46,243 nucleotides of DNA from PVC group bacterium (GCA_945890715.1 CAMDCX010000012.1:1-46243), one strand, 5' to 3'. Shown: positions 16,268 to 25,912, counted from the stretch's first letter. A program made the numbers and translations. The notes: generated by a model from the sequence alone, not told the origin.

Positions 16268-18702
16268 GGTTTTTCTTCCTGTTCTTCGCTGGAATTCTCC
16301 GGCATCTGCCCATCCATATCAATGAGGATCTCGCGCGGATCGGATCCACGGGCCGGTCCGACCATCCCGCGCTCCTCCAAAACATCCATGATCCGGGCGG
16401 CCCGAGTGTACCCGATTCGCAACCGGCGCTGCAGGGATGAGGTTGAAGCCCGTTGAGTTTCACGGATAATCTGAACGGCCATTTCAATAAGCTGGTCATC
16501 CTCGGCATCATCTCCACCCTTGGCCAGCATCTCGTCAAAACTAGCCACTGGCTTCGCCTCGGGAACAGGCATCGCGGCAGCCCCGCTCCGGGATGACTCT
16601 GTTTTCTTCGTGGCGTTTCCAGCGACGGCCGGTTCGTCGACCTCCATCGGGCATTGCTTCTTGATGAAGTCCACGATTTTCCGGATATCCTCATCCGAGA
16701 CCAACGCGCCCTGGGCGCGGATCAGTTTACTGGCGCCGGGCGGCAGGAAAAGCATATCCCCGCGGCCCATGAGCTTATCCGCTCCGTTCGCGTCAAGAAT
16801 GGTACGACTGTCGTTTTTCTGCGCCACCTGAAACGCGATTCGGGCCGGGAAGTTGGCCTTGATGGTTCCGGTGATAACATCCACCGAGGGCCGCTGCGTG
16901 GCCAGGATCATGTGGATACCGACCGCCCGTGAAAGCTGGGCGAGCCGGGCGATGTAATTTTCGATCTCGGCCTGAGCCGTCATCATGAGGTCGGCGAGTT
17001 CGTCCACGATAATGACGATATAGCTCAACTTGTCAGGCAACTTCGACGTTTCCTCACCCTCGCCGAATAAACTGGCTTGTTTCTCCACGGGCCGCGAATT
17101 GTAGCTCTTGATATTTCTGACCCCGGCCTTAGCCATGATCCGGTATCGGCGTTCCATTTCGGTGATGGCCCAGCGCAGGGCGCCAGCCACACGCTTCGGG
17201 TCGGTGATGACCTCATTACGCGCCCCCAGTAGATGAGGAAGGTGGTTGTACACGGAAAATTCAACAATCTTGGGATCAATCAACATCAACTGGAGCTGGT
17301 CCGGCGAGCGCGACATAAACAACCCAGCCAGAATGGAATTCATGCAGACGGTTTTTCCGGATCCGGTGGCGCCTGCAACGAGCAGATGCGGCATGCTCGC
17401 GAGATCGGTTATCAGATCATTCCCTCCCACATCCTTACCCAGCACAATCGGAATTTCCATGCGGGATGGATGCCAATGGGAGCCTTCCAGCATTTCGCGC
17501 AGGTAGACAATACTGGTGGCGCTGTTGGGCACCTCGATGCCCACAGTTCCCTTTCCGGGAATGGGCGCCTGCACGCGCACACTGTTGGCCTTGAGCGAAA
17601 GGGCCAGATTGTTGCTGAGGCCGGCGATCCGCTCGACCTTCACGCCGGGCGCGGGAATCAATTCAAAACGGGTCACGGAAGGACCACACTCCACCGTCTT
17701 GAGTTCCGTCTTGATCCCGAACTCTTCAAGAGTTTGGATAATAATGCGACCGGTCGCATCGGTATCCCCCTGAACCGGGCCCTGCCGGTTGGTCGGAACT
17801 TCAGTAAGAAGCGACATGGGGGGAAGCTGATAGGCTCCGGGCGCCAGAGTTACCGGCGGAGGTGGGGGCGTCGGCTTGGGTTCAGGCTTCGGAACGGGCG
17901 CCGGTTTTGGAGGAGGCGGAGGCGGAGGAGGCGGGGGAGGCGGTTGCGGACGGGCCGGCGGCTTCACGGGTTCTTTTTCCGGCTTGGGGATGGTCATCAA
18001 TTCGCCTTGCTCGGGTTCATCCTTCTGGAGCGTTTCCTCGCGCGCCGCCACCCGCTCAATCCGTTCCCGCTTCCAGCCCTTTATGGCGGGTTGGCGCTTG
18101 TGGGCGTCCATCATGTCCTGTGGCTCGCGACTTGCCAGTCGAGTCGCCGTCTGGTGAAGCATGGCCGTTAATCGAAGAATGGCATCCCATCCAAAAAACA
18201 AAACCGATGCGGCCAGGAAGAGCGCGATGACAAGAATATTGGCGCCCACATCGCCGAGGATCTGGACGGAGATGAGCCGTGCCACGAACTGGGCGGGGAC
18301 GCCCCCCACGGCACTCATGTTCAGGGCACTCATAAAGGGGTCAAACCAATCGGTGTGCAACTCAAGAAAACACGCCAACGTTATCATCATCATCGCGACC
18401 CAAATTAATTTGGCCCGGATATGCTCAATGCCGTGAAAGATCAGCACAATCCCGAACCCCAGGAACCAGAGCGGGATCAGATAGGCGCCCAGACCGAAAA
18501 TTTCAAACAGGATAAAGGACACCCACGCGCCACCCGGCCCGATGAAATTCGCCGGGGGAGTATTCGGCGGCTCGTGAAGCAGGGGTATGTCACGCCAGTC
18601 GTACGAGACCAGACTGAGAAAAACAATCACGCAAACGGCCAGGAGCACAATGCTCAACGCCTCCCGTTTGCCGCCGCTGTTCGTAGGTTTTGGGTCTGCC
18701 AT
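16264..18702 (-). CDS. ftsK: DNA translocase FtsK/SpoIIIE
   Basis: This is about 812 residues from the ATG at 18702, which has AAGG nine bases upstream; an ATG at 18711 lies too close to it. Four hydrophobic segments occupy about residues 20-180. A linker contains a run of about 12 prolines near 245-265. The motor domain has Walker A GATGSGKT near 447 and Walker B YIVIIVDELADLM. The C-terminal gamma winged helix (ASTSSLQRRLRIGYTRAARI) reads orienting DNA sequences. FtsK pumps chromosome DNA through the closing septum. It is coupled to rodZ downstream and follows the TPR gene. Confidence 0.95.
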   Translation of the reverse strand: MADPKPTNSGGKREALSIVLLAVCVIVFLSLVSYDWRDIPLLHEPPNTPPANFIGPGGAWVSFILFEIFGLGAYLIPLWFLGFGIVLIFHGIEHIRAKLIWVAMMMITLACFLELHTDWFDPFMSALNMSAVGGVPAQFVARLISVQILGDVGANILVIALFLAASVLFFGWDAILRLTAMLHQTATRLASREPQDMMDAHKRQPAIKGWKRERIERVAAREETLQKDEPEQGELMTIPKPEKEPVKPPARPQPPPPPPPPPPPPKPAPVPKPEPKPTPPPPPVTLAPGAYQLPPMSLLTEVPTNRQGPVQGDTDATGRIIIQTLEEFGIKTELKTVECGPSVTRFELIPAPGVKVERIAGLSNNLALSLKANSVRVQAPIPGKGTVGIEVPNSATSIVYLREMLEGSHWHPSRMEIPIVLGKDVGGNDLITDLASMPHLLVAGATGSGKTVCMNSILAGLFMSRSPDQLQLMLIDPKIVEFSVYNHLPHLLGARNEVITDPKRVAGALRWAITEMERRYRIMAKAGVRNIKSYNSRPVEKQASLFGEGEETSKLPDKLSYIVIIVDELADLMMTAQAEIENYIARLAQLSRAVGIHMILATQRPSVDVITGTIKANFPARIAFQVAQKNDSRTILDANGADKLMGRGDMLFLPPGASKLIRAQGALVSDEDIRKIVDFIKKQCPMEVDEPAVAGNATKKTESSRSGAAAMPVPEAKPVASFDEMLAKGGDDAEDDQLIEMAVQIIRETQRASTSSLQRRLRIGYTRAARIMDVLEERGMVGPARGSDPREILIDMDGQMPENSSEEQEEKP

Positions 18703-18714
18703 ACGGTTCATCCC

Positions 18715-19308
18715 TTATTGAGGACGATCTGAATTCAGTGTCTCCAGGGAGGCGGCCCCGGCCGCTTTCCTGCACCGTGAAACCAACTCCCGACAGGGTG
18801 AATTGGTGATTCCCGCGAGCGCGCTCAACCGCAGTCCACTCTGGGCCGCACGCAGCGCCCTCTCAAAATCCCCGGCCGCATAGTAGGCTTCTCCCAGCGT
18901 ATTCCAAATGGAATAATCCGAAGGCACATCAATCAGGGCAGATCGTGCCAGCTTGACGATGCGGGAGGCATCACCGGGGTTCGGCCCCTTGATATGAAGC
19001 AACGCCCAGGCCAGGTTGTTCTTGACCATGGGGTTGTTGGGAACCGCCTTGTTCAAGGTCTCCAACAGGGGAACGGCTTCTTCATATCGCTTGGTTTCAA
19101 TGAACGCCGCGCTTAACCCGAAGGCCGCCTCCTGATTGCCGGGATCCAGGGTGCGAGCCTTTTCGAAAAGCGCCACCGCCTCGGTATATTTCCCCCCGAC
19201 CAGGTTCTCGCGTCCGCTGGCCAGCAGAGTGCCCACTTCCTCGGATCCTTCGGCCAGAACCATCGTGGCGCCAATCAATCCCATCACTAGTCCTGTCAGT
19301 ATTTTCAT
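18715..19308 (-). CDS. Exported tetratricopeptide-repeat protein
   Basis: This 197-residue protein has a signal peptide (MKILTGLVMGLIGATMVLAEG) and three to four TPR units from about 30 to 170 (YTEAVALFEKARTLDPGNQE, YEEAVPLLETL, YSIWNTLGEAYYAAGDFERA). TPRs are protein-binding scaffolds; the partner is not evident. It sits tightly between cdaR and ftsK, so a periplasmic role in envelope assembly or division is plausible but unproven. Confidence 0.8.
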   Translation of the reverse strand: MKILTGLVMGLIGATMVLAEGSEEVGTLLASGRENLVGGKYTEAVALFEKARTLDPGNQEAAFGLSAAFIETKRYEEAVPLLETLNKAVPNNPMVKNNLAWALLHIKGPNPGDASRIVKLARSALIDVPSDYSIWNTLGEAYYAAGDFERALRAAQSGLRLSALAGITNSPCRELVSRCRKAAGAASLETLNSDRPQ

Positions 19309-19313
19309 AAATC

Positions 19314-20018
19314 TTATTTCACCGATTCATTCTTCCATTGCCGTCCGGCACTATTTCCGATGATCGACACCGTTACCTGAACATCGGAAGGATCCATCTG
19401 GACCACCCAGTTATCTCCCGGCGCCTGAATGGCGCACCGTCGCACAAACGATTCCACCCGACCATCCACTTCGACAGGTTGAGTATAAACGCTTTCGGTG
19501 GTTTGCAACTTGGCCGCAGGCCCCCGCAAAATCACCGTGGAAGGCTCGCAGGTCACCTTGTCCACCGTCCCGAACAGCGGGGTGCCGAGGGTTCGCCCCA
19601 TAACCGGAACCCGTTTCTCGGCCTGCCGATCCAGCGTAACCGTGAGGCTCGAGGGATGAACCGCCACCGCCCGGGCACCACGCACCCCGTGAATCATCGC
19701 CGGAGTCAACTGAATCACCATGGGGGCCGGTCCGGAATCCTGGGTGAGTTCCACCACAGCCTGAAGCCGCCGGGAATCCAGAATTTGAATATCCTCCTGT
19801 GATCCGCGCAGGGTGACATCCACCGTGGCTACCGACTGGTTCAAAATGGCCATCCCTTCGCGCACTTCAATCTTGAGTCGCACATCCGGAATCTCCAGTT
19901 CAAAACTAATCGTGTCCTGAATGATATACCAGGTGAGAACAGCCAGAACGAGCGAGAGCGCCTTCAATCGCTTGTTCCGCACGAGAAATTCTCGGAACGA
20001 AAGGGAGCTAGCTGGCAT
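19314..20018 (-). CDS. cdaR: YbbR-domain regulator of diadenylate cyclase (CdaR-like)
   Basis: An ATG at 20018 with GGAGG just upstream gives 234 residues; an ATG at 20066 would lie deep in cdaA. One N-terminal membrane segment (ALSLVLAVLTWYII) is followed by YbbR repeats, for example VDVTLRGSQEDIQIL and VILRGPAAKLQTTESVYTQP. In other bacteria CdaR/YbbR binds the membrane cyclase CdaA and adjusts cyclic di-AMP output. It overlaps the end of cdaA by 11 bases, the classical gene pair. Confidence 0.85.
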   Translation of the reverse strand: MPASSLSFREFLVRNKRLKALSLVLAVLTWYIIQDTISFELEIPDVRLKIEVREGMAILNQSVATVDVTLRGSQEDIQILDSRRLQAVVELTQDSGPAPMVIQLTPAMIHGVRGARAVAVHPSSLTVTLDRQAEKRVPVMGRTLGTPLFGTVDKVTCEPSTVILRGPAAKLQTTESVYTQPVEVDGRVESFVRRCAIQAPGDNWVVQMDPSDVQVTVSIIGNSAGRQWKNESVK

Positions 20019-20874
20019 GACTCCCCTCCTCCCTTGCCCGTGTCTCGGACTTCGCAATTCCATCAAGACTCAGATCCAGGCGCTGTCGAGCCCGGGTCCA
20101 CCGTGAGGTGCCCGGCGCATCCTTGGCCAGAACCCCGGATAGAAATTTCCGGAGCCGCTCTTCGTCGAAGTCGCGGCTGAGTCGGCCGCGCGTGCTGATC
20201 GAGATCGTGCCGGTTTCTTCCGAAACAACAATCGCAATGGCGTCCGTTTCCTCGGTCAGCCCCATGGCCGCCCGATGCCGAGTCCCCAGCCCGCGGCTGA
20301 GTTCCGGCCTCTGACAGAGCGGAAAAAGACAGCCGGCGGCGACAATCCGGGTTTCGCTGATGATCACCCCGCCATCATGGAGCGGGGTATGGGGGAAAAA
20401 GATTGTGGCAAGAAGATCGGCATTAACCCGCGCATCCAGTTTCACCCCGGTGTCCTGGATCGCCTTGGTGGAGTCGGTCCGCTCGATGGCGATCAGGGCG
20501 CCGATCCGGCGTTCCGCCAGCAACAGAACCGCCTCCACAATACTATCGACATACCCCCGGGATTCGACCGGCACGGCCAGGAAAGGCTGGCGCCCGATTT
20601 CAGCCAGGGCGCGCCGGATTTCCGGCTGGAAAATAATCAGCAGGGCCATGGCCAGATAGACAGACAGCTGCCGTAACAGCCAGTTCAGGGCATAAATGTG
20701 GAAGACGCGAGTCACGACAATCAGGATCAAGAGCACCACCAGAAGGCCGAGAAACACCTTGATGCTGCGGGTCTCCCTGAAGAACAGAAGAAGGAAATAA
20801 AACCCGCAGGCCAGCACCAGGATTTCGACGACCCCGCCGAATCCAGGCCAGACAATCTGGTTTATCCAATCCAC
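20008..20874 (-). CDS. cdaA: Membrane diadenylate cyclase CdaA
   Basis: This 288-residue protein has about three N-terminal membrane helices (VVEILVLACGFYFLLLFF, VFLGLLVVLLILIVV and LAMALLIIF). A DisA_N catalytic domain follows, with DGG in PLHDGGVII (about 167) and RHR in GTRHRAA (about 198). It joins two ATP molecules into cyclic di-AMP, a second messenger controlling potassium, osmotic balance and cell-wall turnover. It overlaps folP upstream and cdaR downstream. Confidence 0.94.
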   Translation of the reverse strand: MDWINQIVWPGFGGVVEILVLACGFYFLLLFFRETRSIKVFLGLLVVLLILIVVTRVFHIYALNWLLRQLSVYLAMALLIIFQPEIRRALAEIGRQPFLAVPVESRGYVDSIVEAVLLLAERRIGALIAIERTDSTKAIQDTGVKLDARVNADLLATIFFPHTPLHDGGVIISETRIVAAGCLFPLCQRPELSRGLGTRHRAAMGLTEETDAIAIVVSEETGTISISTRGRLSRDFDEERLRKFLSGVLAKDAPGTSRWTRARQRLDLSLDGIAKSETRAREEGSHAS

Positions 20875-21746
20875 TCCGCCGTCTCCTCCCTTAGCGCCGC
20901 CACCATTCGGGCGGCATCCACCGATTCCTTCACCTCATGCACACGCCAGACCTGTGCCCCGCAACTTGCGGCCCAAACCGAACAGGCCAGGCTTCCCGCC
21001 AGACGATTCGTAACATCACGCCCCGTGAGCACTCCAATAAATTTTTTCCGCGATACTCCCACCACTACCGGTCGTCCACAGTCCACAAGCCTCCGCAACC
21101 CTGCCAGAAGCTTCAGATTGTGCTCCCCTGTTTTACCAAAACCAATGCCCGGGTCGAGCGCCATTGTGTCGGACGCCACGCCTGCCTCTTCCAGCATCAT
21201 CCGTCGAGTCCTCAGCCAGTCCACCACCCCGGCAACCACATCATCATAACGGGGATCCTGCTGCATGGTGGCAGGCTCGCCACGCATATGCATCAACACC
21301 ACCCCGGCCCCGGTGCGACGAGCCACCTCCTGCATCGCCGGATCGCCCAGCGCCGTCACATCATTGATGATCCTGGCCCCGGCTTCCATTGCCTGCCCCG
21401 CCACGGCGGCCTTTCGCGTATCGACCGAGATCACCGGCGCATCCGGTCGGCCCGAAAAAGCGTCGCGCAAGGCCCGGATCACCGGAATGACCCGGGCGCA
21501 CTCGTCTTCCTCTGATACCGGTGAGGCGCCCGGCCGCGTGGATTCGCCGCCGACATCGACGATATCAGCCCCCTCACACGCCATGGCCAGCCCCCGCAAA
21601 ACAGCCGCCTCCGTTGTCTGAAACTGGCCGCCATCGGAAAAGGAGTCCGGGGTCACATTCAGAATCCCCATAACCAACGGCCTCGCCCCGATCCGGAATG
21701 TCCGGTCGCAACATCTCCACACTAAACTGTCGACTTCGTCCATCAT
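20862..21746 (-). CDS. folP: Dihydropteroate synthase
   Basis: This 294-residue TIM-barrel enzyme of folate synthesis joins 7,8-dihydropterin pyrophosphate to p-aminobenzoate. Signature loops are visible: ILNVTPDSFSDGG near residue 28, VDVGGESTRPG, SVDTRKAAV, LDPGIGFGKTGEHNL and VGVSRKKFI. It is the sulfonamide target. The start overlaps the ftsH stop, and ftsH-folP adjacency is common in bacteria. Confidence 0.95.
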   Translation of the reverse strand: MMDEVDSLVWRCCDRTFRIGARPLVMGILNVTPDSFSDGGQFQTTEAAVLRGLAMACEGADIVDVGGESTRPGASPVSEEDECARVIPVIRALRDAFSGRPDAPVISVDTRKAAVAGQAMEAGARIINDVTALGDPAMQEVARRTGAGVVLMHMRGEPATMQQDPRYDDVVAGVVDWLRTRRMMLEEAGVASDTMALDPGIGFGKTGEHNLKLLAGLRRLVDCGRPVVVGVSRKKFIGVLTGRDVTNRLAGSLACSVWAASCGAQVWRVHEVKESVDAARMVAALREETAEWIG

Positions 21747-23749
21747 GCCACCGGAGGCGTCATTCCACTTGCCGCCGCGACGGGATCCGCCTTGACGCCC
21801 TCCGCCTCAGGCGGTGGCAGGCGTTCGCTCTCGGTCAGAATCCTTCCTTGCGACATCAAGTCCTCCACATCGCGGGCATCCAACGTTTCACGCTCCAAAA
21901 GCGCCTTGGTGATCAGTTCCAGCTTGTCCCGGTTTTTCTCGATGATCTCGCGGGCGTGCGCATAACTTTCCCGCAACAGATTACTGATATCGGCGTCAAT
22001 TTTCCGGGCCGTATCCTCGCTGTAATCCTGGGAGCGCGAAATTTCCCGCCCGAGGAACATCAACTCCTCATGGTTCCCGAAGGTCTGCGGACCAAGCGTC
22101 TCGCTCATTCCCCAGTCGCACACCATCAGACGCGCCAGACGCGTGGCATGTTTCAAATCACTTCGGGCACCCGAGGTAATATCCCCGAACACCAGTTCCT
22201 CGGCCACGCGGCCACCCATCATGGTGGCAAGTGTTCCTTTCAACTTATGCTTGCCCTCCATGTAGCGGTCTTTTTCAGGGAGCTGCATGGTGGCCCCCAA
22301 ATACGCGGTGCCACGGGGAATAATGGTGATTTTATGAAGCGGCTCACTCTCCTGTACCAGCAGCGTGACCAGGGCGTGACCGGTTTCGTGATAGGCGGTG
22401 ATTTTCTTTTCCTTCTCGTCCAGGACACGACTGCGCCGTTCCCGGCCCCAGCGGACCTTATCGCGCGCCTCTTCAAGGTCTGGAAGCGTGACGGATTCTT
22501 TTCCGCCGCGCGCCGCCAGCAACGCCGCCTCGTTCATCAGGTTCGCCAGATCAGCCCCGGAAAATCCGGGGGTTCCGCGTGCAATACGACGCAGTTCCAC
22601 CGCAGGCGACAACTTAATGCCGCGGGCATGAATCTGGAGAATCGCCTCGCGCCCTTCGAGCGTGGGCAGATCGATCACAATCTGACGATCAAAACGGCCC
22701 GGCCGTTGTAGCGCCGGATCCAGCACATCCGGCCGGTTCGTCGCGGCAATAATGATGACACCCTCCTGCGTGTCAAACCCGTCCATCTCAACCAACAACG
22801 CGTTCAGGGTCTGCTCGCGCTCGTCGTGCCCGCCGCCAATGCCTGAAAACCGGCTACGGCCCACGGCATCGATTTCATCAATGAAGATGATACACGGCGC
22901 ATTTTTTTTACCCTGCTCAAACATGTCGCGGACACGTGAGGCCCCGACGCCGACAAACATTTCCACGAAGTCCGAGCCGCTGATATTGAAGAACGGCACA
23001 TCCGCCTCACCGGCGATAGCCTTGGCCATGAGCGTTTTCCCTGTGCCCGGGGGTCCCATGAGCATGACGCCCTTGGGAATGCGGCCGCCGAGTTTCTGGA
23101 ACCGTTTGGGATCCTTCAGGAAATCGATGATTTCCTGGACTTCTTCCTTGGCCTCCTCAACGCCGGCCACATCCTTGAAGGTGACCTTGTTTTTGTCGCG
23201 GTTCAGCATTTTCGCTCGGCTTTTCCCGAAGCTCATGGCGCCCTGACCCATTCCCTTCATCTGTCGCGAGAACATGAACCAGAGCAGGCCCAGCAGGAGC
23301 AGGACCGGAAGGGCGCTGGAGACGATCTGCCAGAAATACGGACTGTCGCGCCGGAACGCGAACTTCACGCCATGCTCGCGCAGCCATTTCGGAAGATCAT
23401 CCGTCACCATCACATCCACCTTGAACTGTTTTGGTTTTCCGGTGCGAGGATCAATCGTCTTCAGGGACCCCTGGATGTACTGATTTCCAGAGATTTCCGA
23501 GACGACTTCACACTCGGGAATTTCGCCCTTTTCCACGAGCGAGACAAAGTCGGGATTATAGGCCATAGGTGCAGCCACCTGCTGCTCCCCTTTATAGTAC
23601 TGATACGCCAGAAGCATCAGACTGAACACGGCAAACCACAGGAAGAGCCCTCGCGGAGAAAATTTCGGCGGCGTGTTTAAATCAGTTTTTTTTCTAGGCT
23701 CTCCGGACAACGGTGTTGGCGGCGCCTTATTGACATTTGGTGTTTCCAT
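21743..23749 (-). CDS. ftsH: ATP-dependent zinc metalloprotease FtsH
   Basis: This is 668 residues from the ATG at 23749, with AAAGGA about six bases upstream; a TTG six codons earlier is less likely. Two membrane helices ([17 protein letters not shown] and [16 protein letters not shown]) flank a periplasmic domain. The AAA module has Walker A GPPGTGKT and Walker [12 protein letters not shown]. The protease active site is HETGH. FtsH degrades unassembled or damaged membrane proteins and some regulators. It leads the long leftward operon. Confidence 0.96.
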   Translation of the reverse strand: METPNVNKAPPTPLSGEPRKKTDLNTPPKFSPRGLFLWFAVFSLMLLAYQYYKGEQQVAAPMAYNPDFVSLVEKGEIPECEVVSEISGNQYIQGSLKTIDPRTGKPKQFKVDVMVTDDLPKWLREHGVKFAFRRDSPYFWQIVSSALPVLLLLGLLWFMFSRQMKGMGQGAMSFGKSRAKMLNRDKNKVTFKDVAGVEEAKEEVQEIIDFLKDPKRFQKLGGRIPKGVMLMGPPGTGKTLMAKAIAGEADVPFFNISGSDFVEMFVGVGASRVRDMFEQGKKNAPCIIFIDEIDAVGRSRFSGIGGGHDEREQTLNALLVEMDGFDTQEGVIIIAATNRPDVLDPALQRPGRFDRQIVIDLPTLEGREAILQIHARGIKLSPAVELRRIARGTPGFSGADLANLMNEAALLAARGGKESVTLPDLEEARDKVRWGRERRSRVLDEKEKKITAYHETGHALVTLLVQESEPLHKITIIPRGTAYLGATMQLPEKDRYMEGKHKLKGTLATMMGGRVAEELVFGDITSGARSDLKHATRLARLMVCDWGMSETLGPQTFGNHEELMFLGREISRSQDYSEDTARKIDADISNLLRESYAHAREIIEKNRDKLELITKALLERETLDARDVEDLMSQGRILTESERLPPPEAEGVKADPVAAASGMTPPVA

Positions 23750-23785
23750 TATCGTCCTTTTTTTCAAAACTCAAACAAGCCCGAC

Positions 23786-23814
23786 ATTCTAGAGGATGAT
23801 GTGTCTTTTCGCAA
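23786..23814 (-). promoter_or_regulatory. Promoter of the ftsH operon
   Basis: On the leftward strand TTGCGA (23809-23814) and TAGAAT (23786-23791) are separated by 17 bases, about 37 bases before the ftsH ATG. This is a good sigma70-type match and the only strong one seen before the operon. Confidence 0.6.
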
Positions 23815-23988
23815 ATACTATGGGGGCTGTGCAGAAATTCATGAAACGACAATTTCATTGACGCCTGTGTCGGGCTAATCGGGTGACAGGCTGATAGAAT
23901 GATCGCGGCGCGGAGCGCCCCTCCCACATTGGGTGGAAACGTCGACGAATATTTCACCAGTCCGCAGTCTGTGGGGACGAAGGGAAAA

Positions 23989-24663
23989 CTAGAGACATTC
24001 GAGAAGAAGCTCGGAGACCCGCGCCGCCACCGCCTCTACATTCGACCAGTTGTGCCACCTGGGAACGAGATCCTTGTACTCGCTCAACTGCGTGGTTTCC
24101 AAATCATACGGCAGTGGTTTCGCCAGTTGAATTTGCAGCTGTTGAAGAGCCGATTGGCTGTTTGGCTGCGGATATATATCATCGAACCGCTTGAGCGCCT
24201 CGACAACAGCCGTATCTTTCATGGCATCAGCCAAAGCCACGAAATCGAGATAATCACGCGTGGCATTTCGCTTGAGGATTAACACTCCCTTGATCCTCAG
24301 GATTTCCGCCATCGTGGGCACCGTCAATTCCTGCCCCTCGCATTGTATCCGGATCGTTTCGAGTGGCAGGTCGCGAATGAGTTGACGAACCCCTGTCTCG
24401 ATGCCATCAAGGCTGCCTAAAATCATCACAGGCCTGCGCACACGCGCCGTCTTCCAGCCTGCAACAGATTCAAGTTCAGCCAGTATCGCGTCAAAGCGCT
24501 TTTCCAGATCAGTCAAAACATGGTCGGCATCCCTCGAGAACCGGTGCCGGACGTGAAGATCGGCGGCCGAGCCCCCCACCAGTACGGCGGAAGGCAAGAT
24601 CGTTTGCAAGCGCGCCGCTGACGAAAGCAAGTGCTCCCATTTAGGCAACGCGTCGCTCGGCAT
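23989..24663 (-). CDS. AbiEii-type nucleotidyltransferase, probable toxin
   Basis: An ATG at 24663 with GGAGG four bases upstream gives 224 residues. The nucleotidyltransferase core shows VGGSAADLHVRHRFSRDADH (GGS plus DxD), then ILRIKGVLILKRNATRDYLD, the Lys/Arg-RDYxD pattern of the AbiEii/AbiGii family. Such proteins are toxins of type IV-like toxin-antitoxin or abortive-infection modules that modify tRNA or other acceptors. It overlaps a small partner gene upstream by 23 bases. The target is unknown. Confidence 0.75.
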   Translation of the reverse strand: MPSDALPKWEHLLSSAARLQTILPSAVLVGGSAADLHVRHRFSRDADHVLTDLEKRFDAILAELESVAGWKTARVRRPVMILGSLDGIETGVRQLIRDLPLETIRIQCEGQELTVPTMAEILRIKGVLILKRNATRDYLDFVALADAMKDTAVVEALKRFDDIYPQPNSQSALQQLQIQLAKPLPYDLETTQLSEYKDLVPRWHNWSNVEAVAARVSELLLECL

Positions 24664-24826
24664 AAAACCTCCAAAGGTGGTAGCGCTGGGCACAGGGATC
24701 CCCTGCATGCGCAACGCACACGCTCAGGATCTTGTGAAGAATCACGGGATCCGCATTCGCCGAATCACGCAACGCAACCCAATCCGCCCGGTTCCCTCGC
24801 TCAATGATGTCATCAATCGCGACCAT
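24641..24826 (-). CDS. Small partner (putative antitoxin) of the nucleotidyltransferase
   Basis: This is 61 residues from an ATG at 24826 with AAGG eight bases upstream; an ATG at 24862 lacks a ribosome site. It contains DWVALRDSANADPVILHKIL and QRYHLWRFYAERR, and I recognise this type of small protein in front of AbiEii-like nucleotidyltransferases. Its end overlaps the toxin start, so the two are translated together. No DNA-binding motif is evident. Confidence 0.6.
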   Translation of the reverse strand: MVAIDDIIERGNRADWVALRDSANADPVILHKILSVCVAHAGDPCAQRYHLWRFYAERRVA

Positions 24827-25014
24827 CGAGAAACCTTGATGATTAATATGCCTGTGCTCCATGGAAAAACTTTAGAGAACGAGACCCCTGAAAACAAGGA
24901 CGAATTTCGACCTGCAGGTCGCCTGGGCGCATGTCACTTCCGCGTAATGGGTCGGGAACAAGGTGACCGGAACACCAGGCAGGTCAAGCCGCCGCACTCG
25001 CCGTCCGCACGTCG

Positions 25015-25206
25015 TCAGCCCTGCTTCCGCGCATCCAACTGTCGGCGTATTTCTGCGCAACGCTGACGAGTCAGCGGGTAGAACCACAAGAAAAACAGGG
25101 CCAGCACGATCCCGGCAGCTTGCGTCAACACCAGCAATAGTTTCATTCGCTCCAGTTGCACCATTGTAGGCGCAATAGAAAAGTCGTCGGTCTTCTCCGC
25201 ACTCAA
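25015..25206 (-). pseudogene. C-terminal remnant of a GPH/MFS sugar symporter
   Basis: The frame ends with one membrane helix and the tail FFLWFYPLTRQRCAEIRRQL, then DARKQG. This is the characteristic C-terminus of glycoside-pentoside-hexuronide cation symporters. Nothing upstream encodes the other eleven helices, so it is a fragment of a lost transporter gene. Confidence 0.55.
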
Positions 25207-25226
25207 CGGCTCTCACAAGAATAAAG

Positions 25227-25242
25227 CTTGCAAGTACGCAAG
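25227..25242. repeat. Small inverted repeat before the Phd/VapC-type operon
   Basis: CTTGC (25227-25231) and GCAAG (25238-25242) form a dyad with a six-base centre, about 45 bases before the antitoxin start. Antitoxins of this family usually bind such dyads to repress the operon; here that is inference. Confidence 0.3.
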
Positions 25243-25286
25243 AATAGTCCATGATTATGGTCCATGGTCTTATAACAGGAGCCCGC

Positions 25287-25517
25287 ATGAGTGTTTTAAT
25301 GGTGCCGAAATCTGAGTTCAAGCCAAAGGCTTTTGCCTACCTGCGCCGTGTCGAAAATGGCGATCAGGTTTGCATTACAGACCATGGTCGAGCTGTTGCC
25401 GACATCACCCCCCATCACGGAGATGACGCCCAGGAGTTGGCGGAACTGAGGGGCTTGGTGCTCAAATTTCTTGACCCAACGGATCCAATTGACGTCGTAT
25501 GGGAGGCTAACACGTGA
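25287..25517 (+). CDS. Phd/YefM-family antitoxin
   Basis: An ATG at 25287 with AGGAG six bases upstream gives 76 residues; the 12 residues before it are unlikely to be translated. The N-terminal KSEFKPKAFAYLRRVENGDQ and ITDHGRAVADI are typical of the Phd/YefM fold that binds operator DNA, while the C-terminus (LVLKFLDPTDPIDVVWEA) would wrap the toxin. It overlaps the PIN gene by GTGA. Confidence 0.82.
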   Translation: MSVLMVPKSEFKPKAFAYLRRVENGDQVCITDHGRAVADITPHHGDDAQELAELRGLVLKFLDPTDPIDVVWEANT

Positions 25518-25912
25518 TCGTTTTGGATACACACGCCTGGATATGGTTCATTAATTCTCCGGAGGAATTAGGAAAACGGGCCGCGGCGGCAATCGACAAA
25601 GCCCGTAGCACCGCAGAGGGCCTCCACATTTCCTGCATCAGCACCTGGGAAATCCATATGCTTGCGGCAAAAAGCCGCCTCACTCTAGCGATCACCCCCG
25701 ACCTTTGGGTAACCCGCTGTGAGCGGCTCAGTTTCATTCGATTTCATCCCGTAAACAACTCCATCGCCCGTTTAGCCGTCACCGCCTGTGCCGCCATGCA
25801 CGCGGACCCGGCCGACCGGATGATCGTCGCGACGGCACTCTACCTGGGGGCATCTGTTGTCACTCGGGACGAAAAGATCAAGGCCAGCGCCCTCGTCCCC
25901 TGCATCTGGTAA
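25514..25912 (+). CDS. PIN-domain ribonuclease toxin (VapC-like)
   Basis: This 132-residue protein starts at a GTG preceded by GGGAGG. The acidic residues of a PIN nuclease are present: Asp5 (VLDTHAWIW), Glu in STWEIHML, Asp in DPADRMIVATA and Asp in TRDEKI. PIN toxins cut RNA, often tRNA or rRNA, when the antitoxin is lost. The operon appears intact amid decayed genes. Confidence 0.88.
   Translation: MIVLDTHAWIWFINSPEELGKRAAAAIDKARSTAEGLHISCISTWEIHMLAAKSRLTLAITPDLWVTRCERLSFIRFHPVNNSIARLAVTACAAMHADPADRMIVATALYLGASVVTRDEKIKASALVPCIW

Noticed and set aside
17900-17960. GGC/GGA tandem repeats considered as a CRISPR or satellite
   Set aside because: They are coding repeats for the proline run in FtsK, without spacers.
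17233-18171. 312-codon frame opposite ftsK, with Gly/Arg-rich repeats
   Set aside because: The repeats are the complement of the polyproline linker codons of FtsK. No independent evidence.
24872-25321. 149-codon leftward frame across the symporter relic and antitoxin promoter
   Set aside because: It is in a different frame from the recognisable symporter tail and overlaps the promoter region of the toxin-antitoxin pair.
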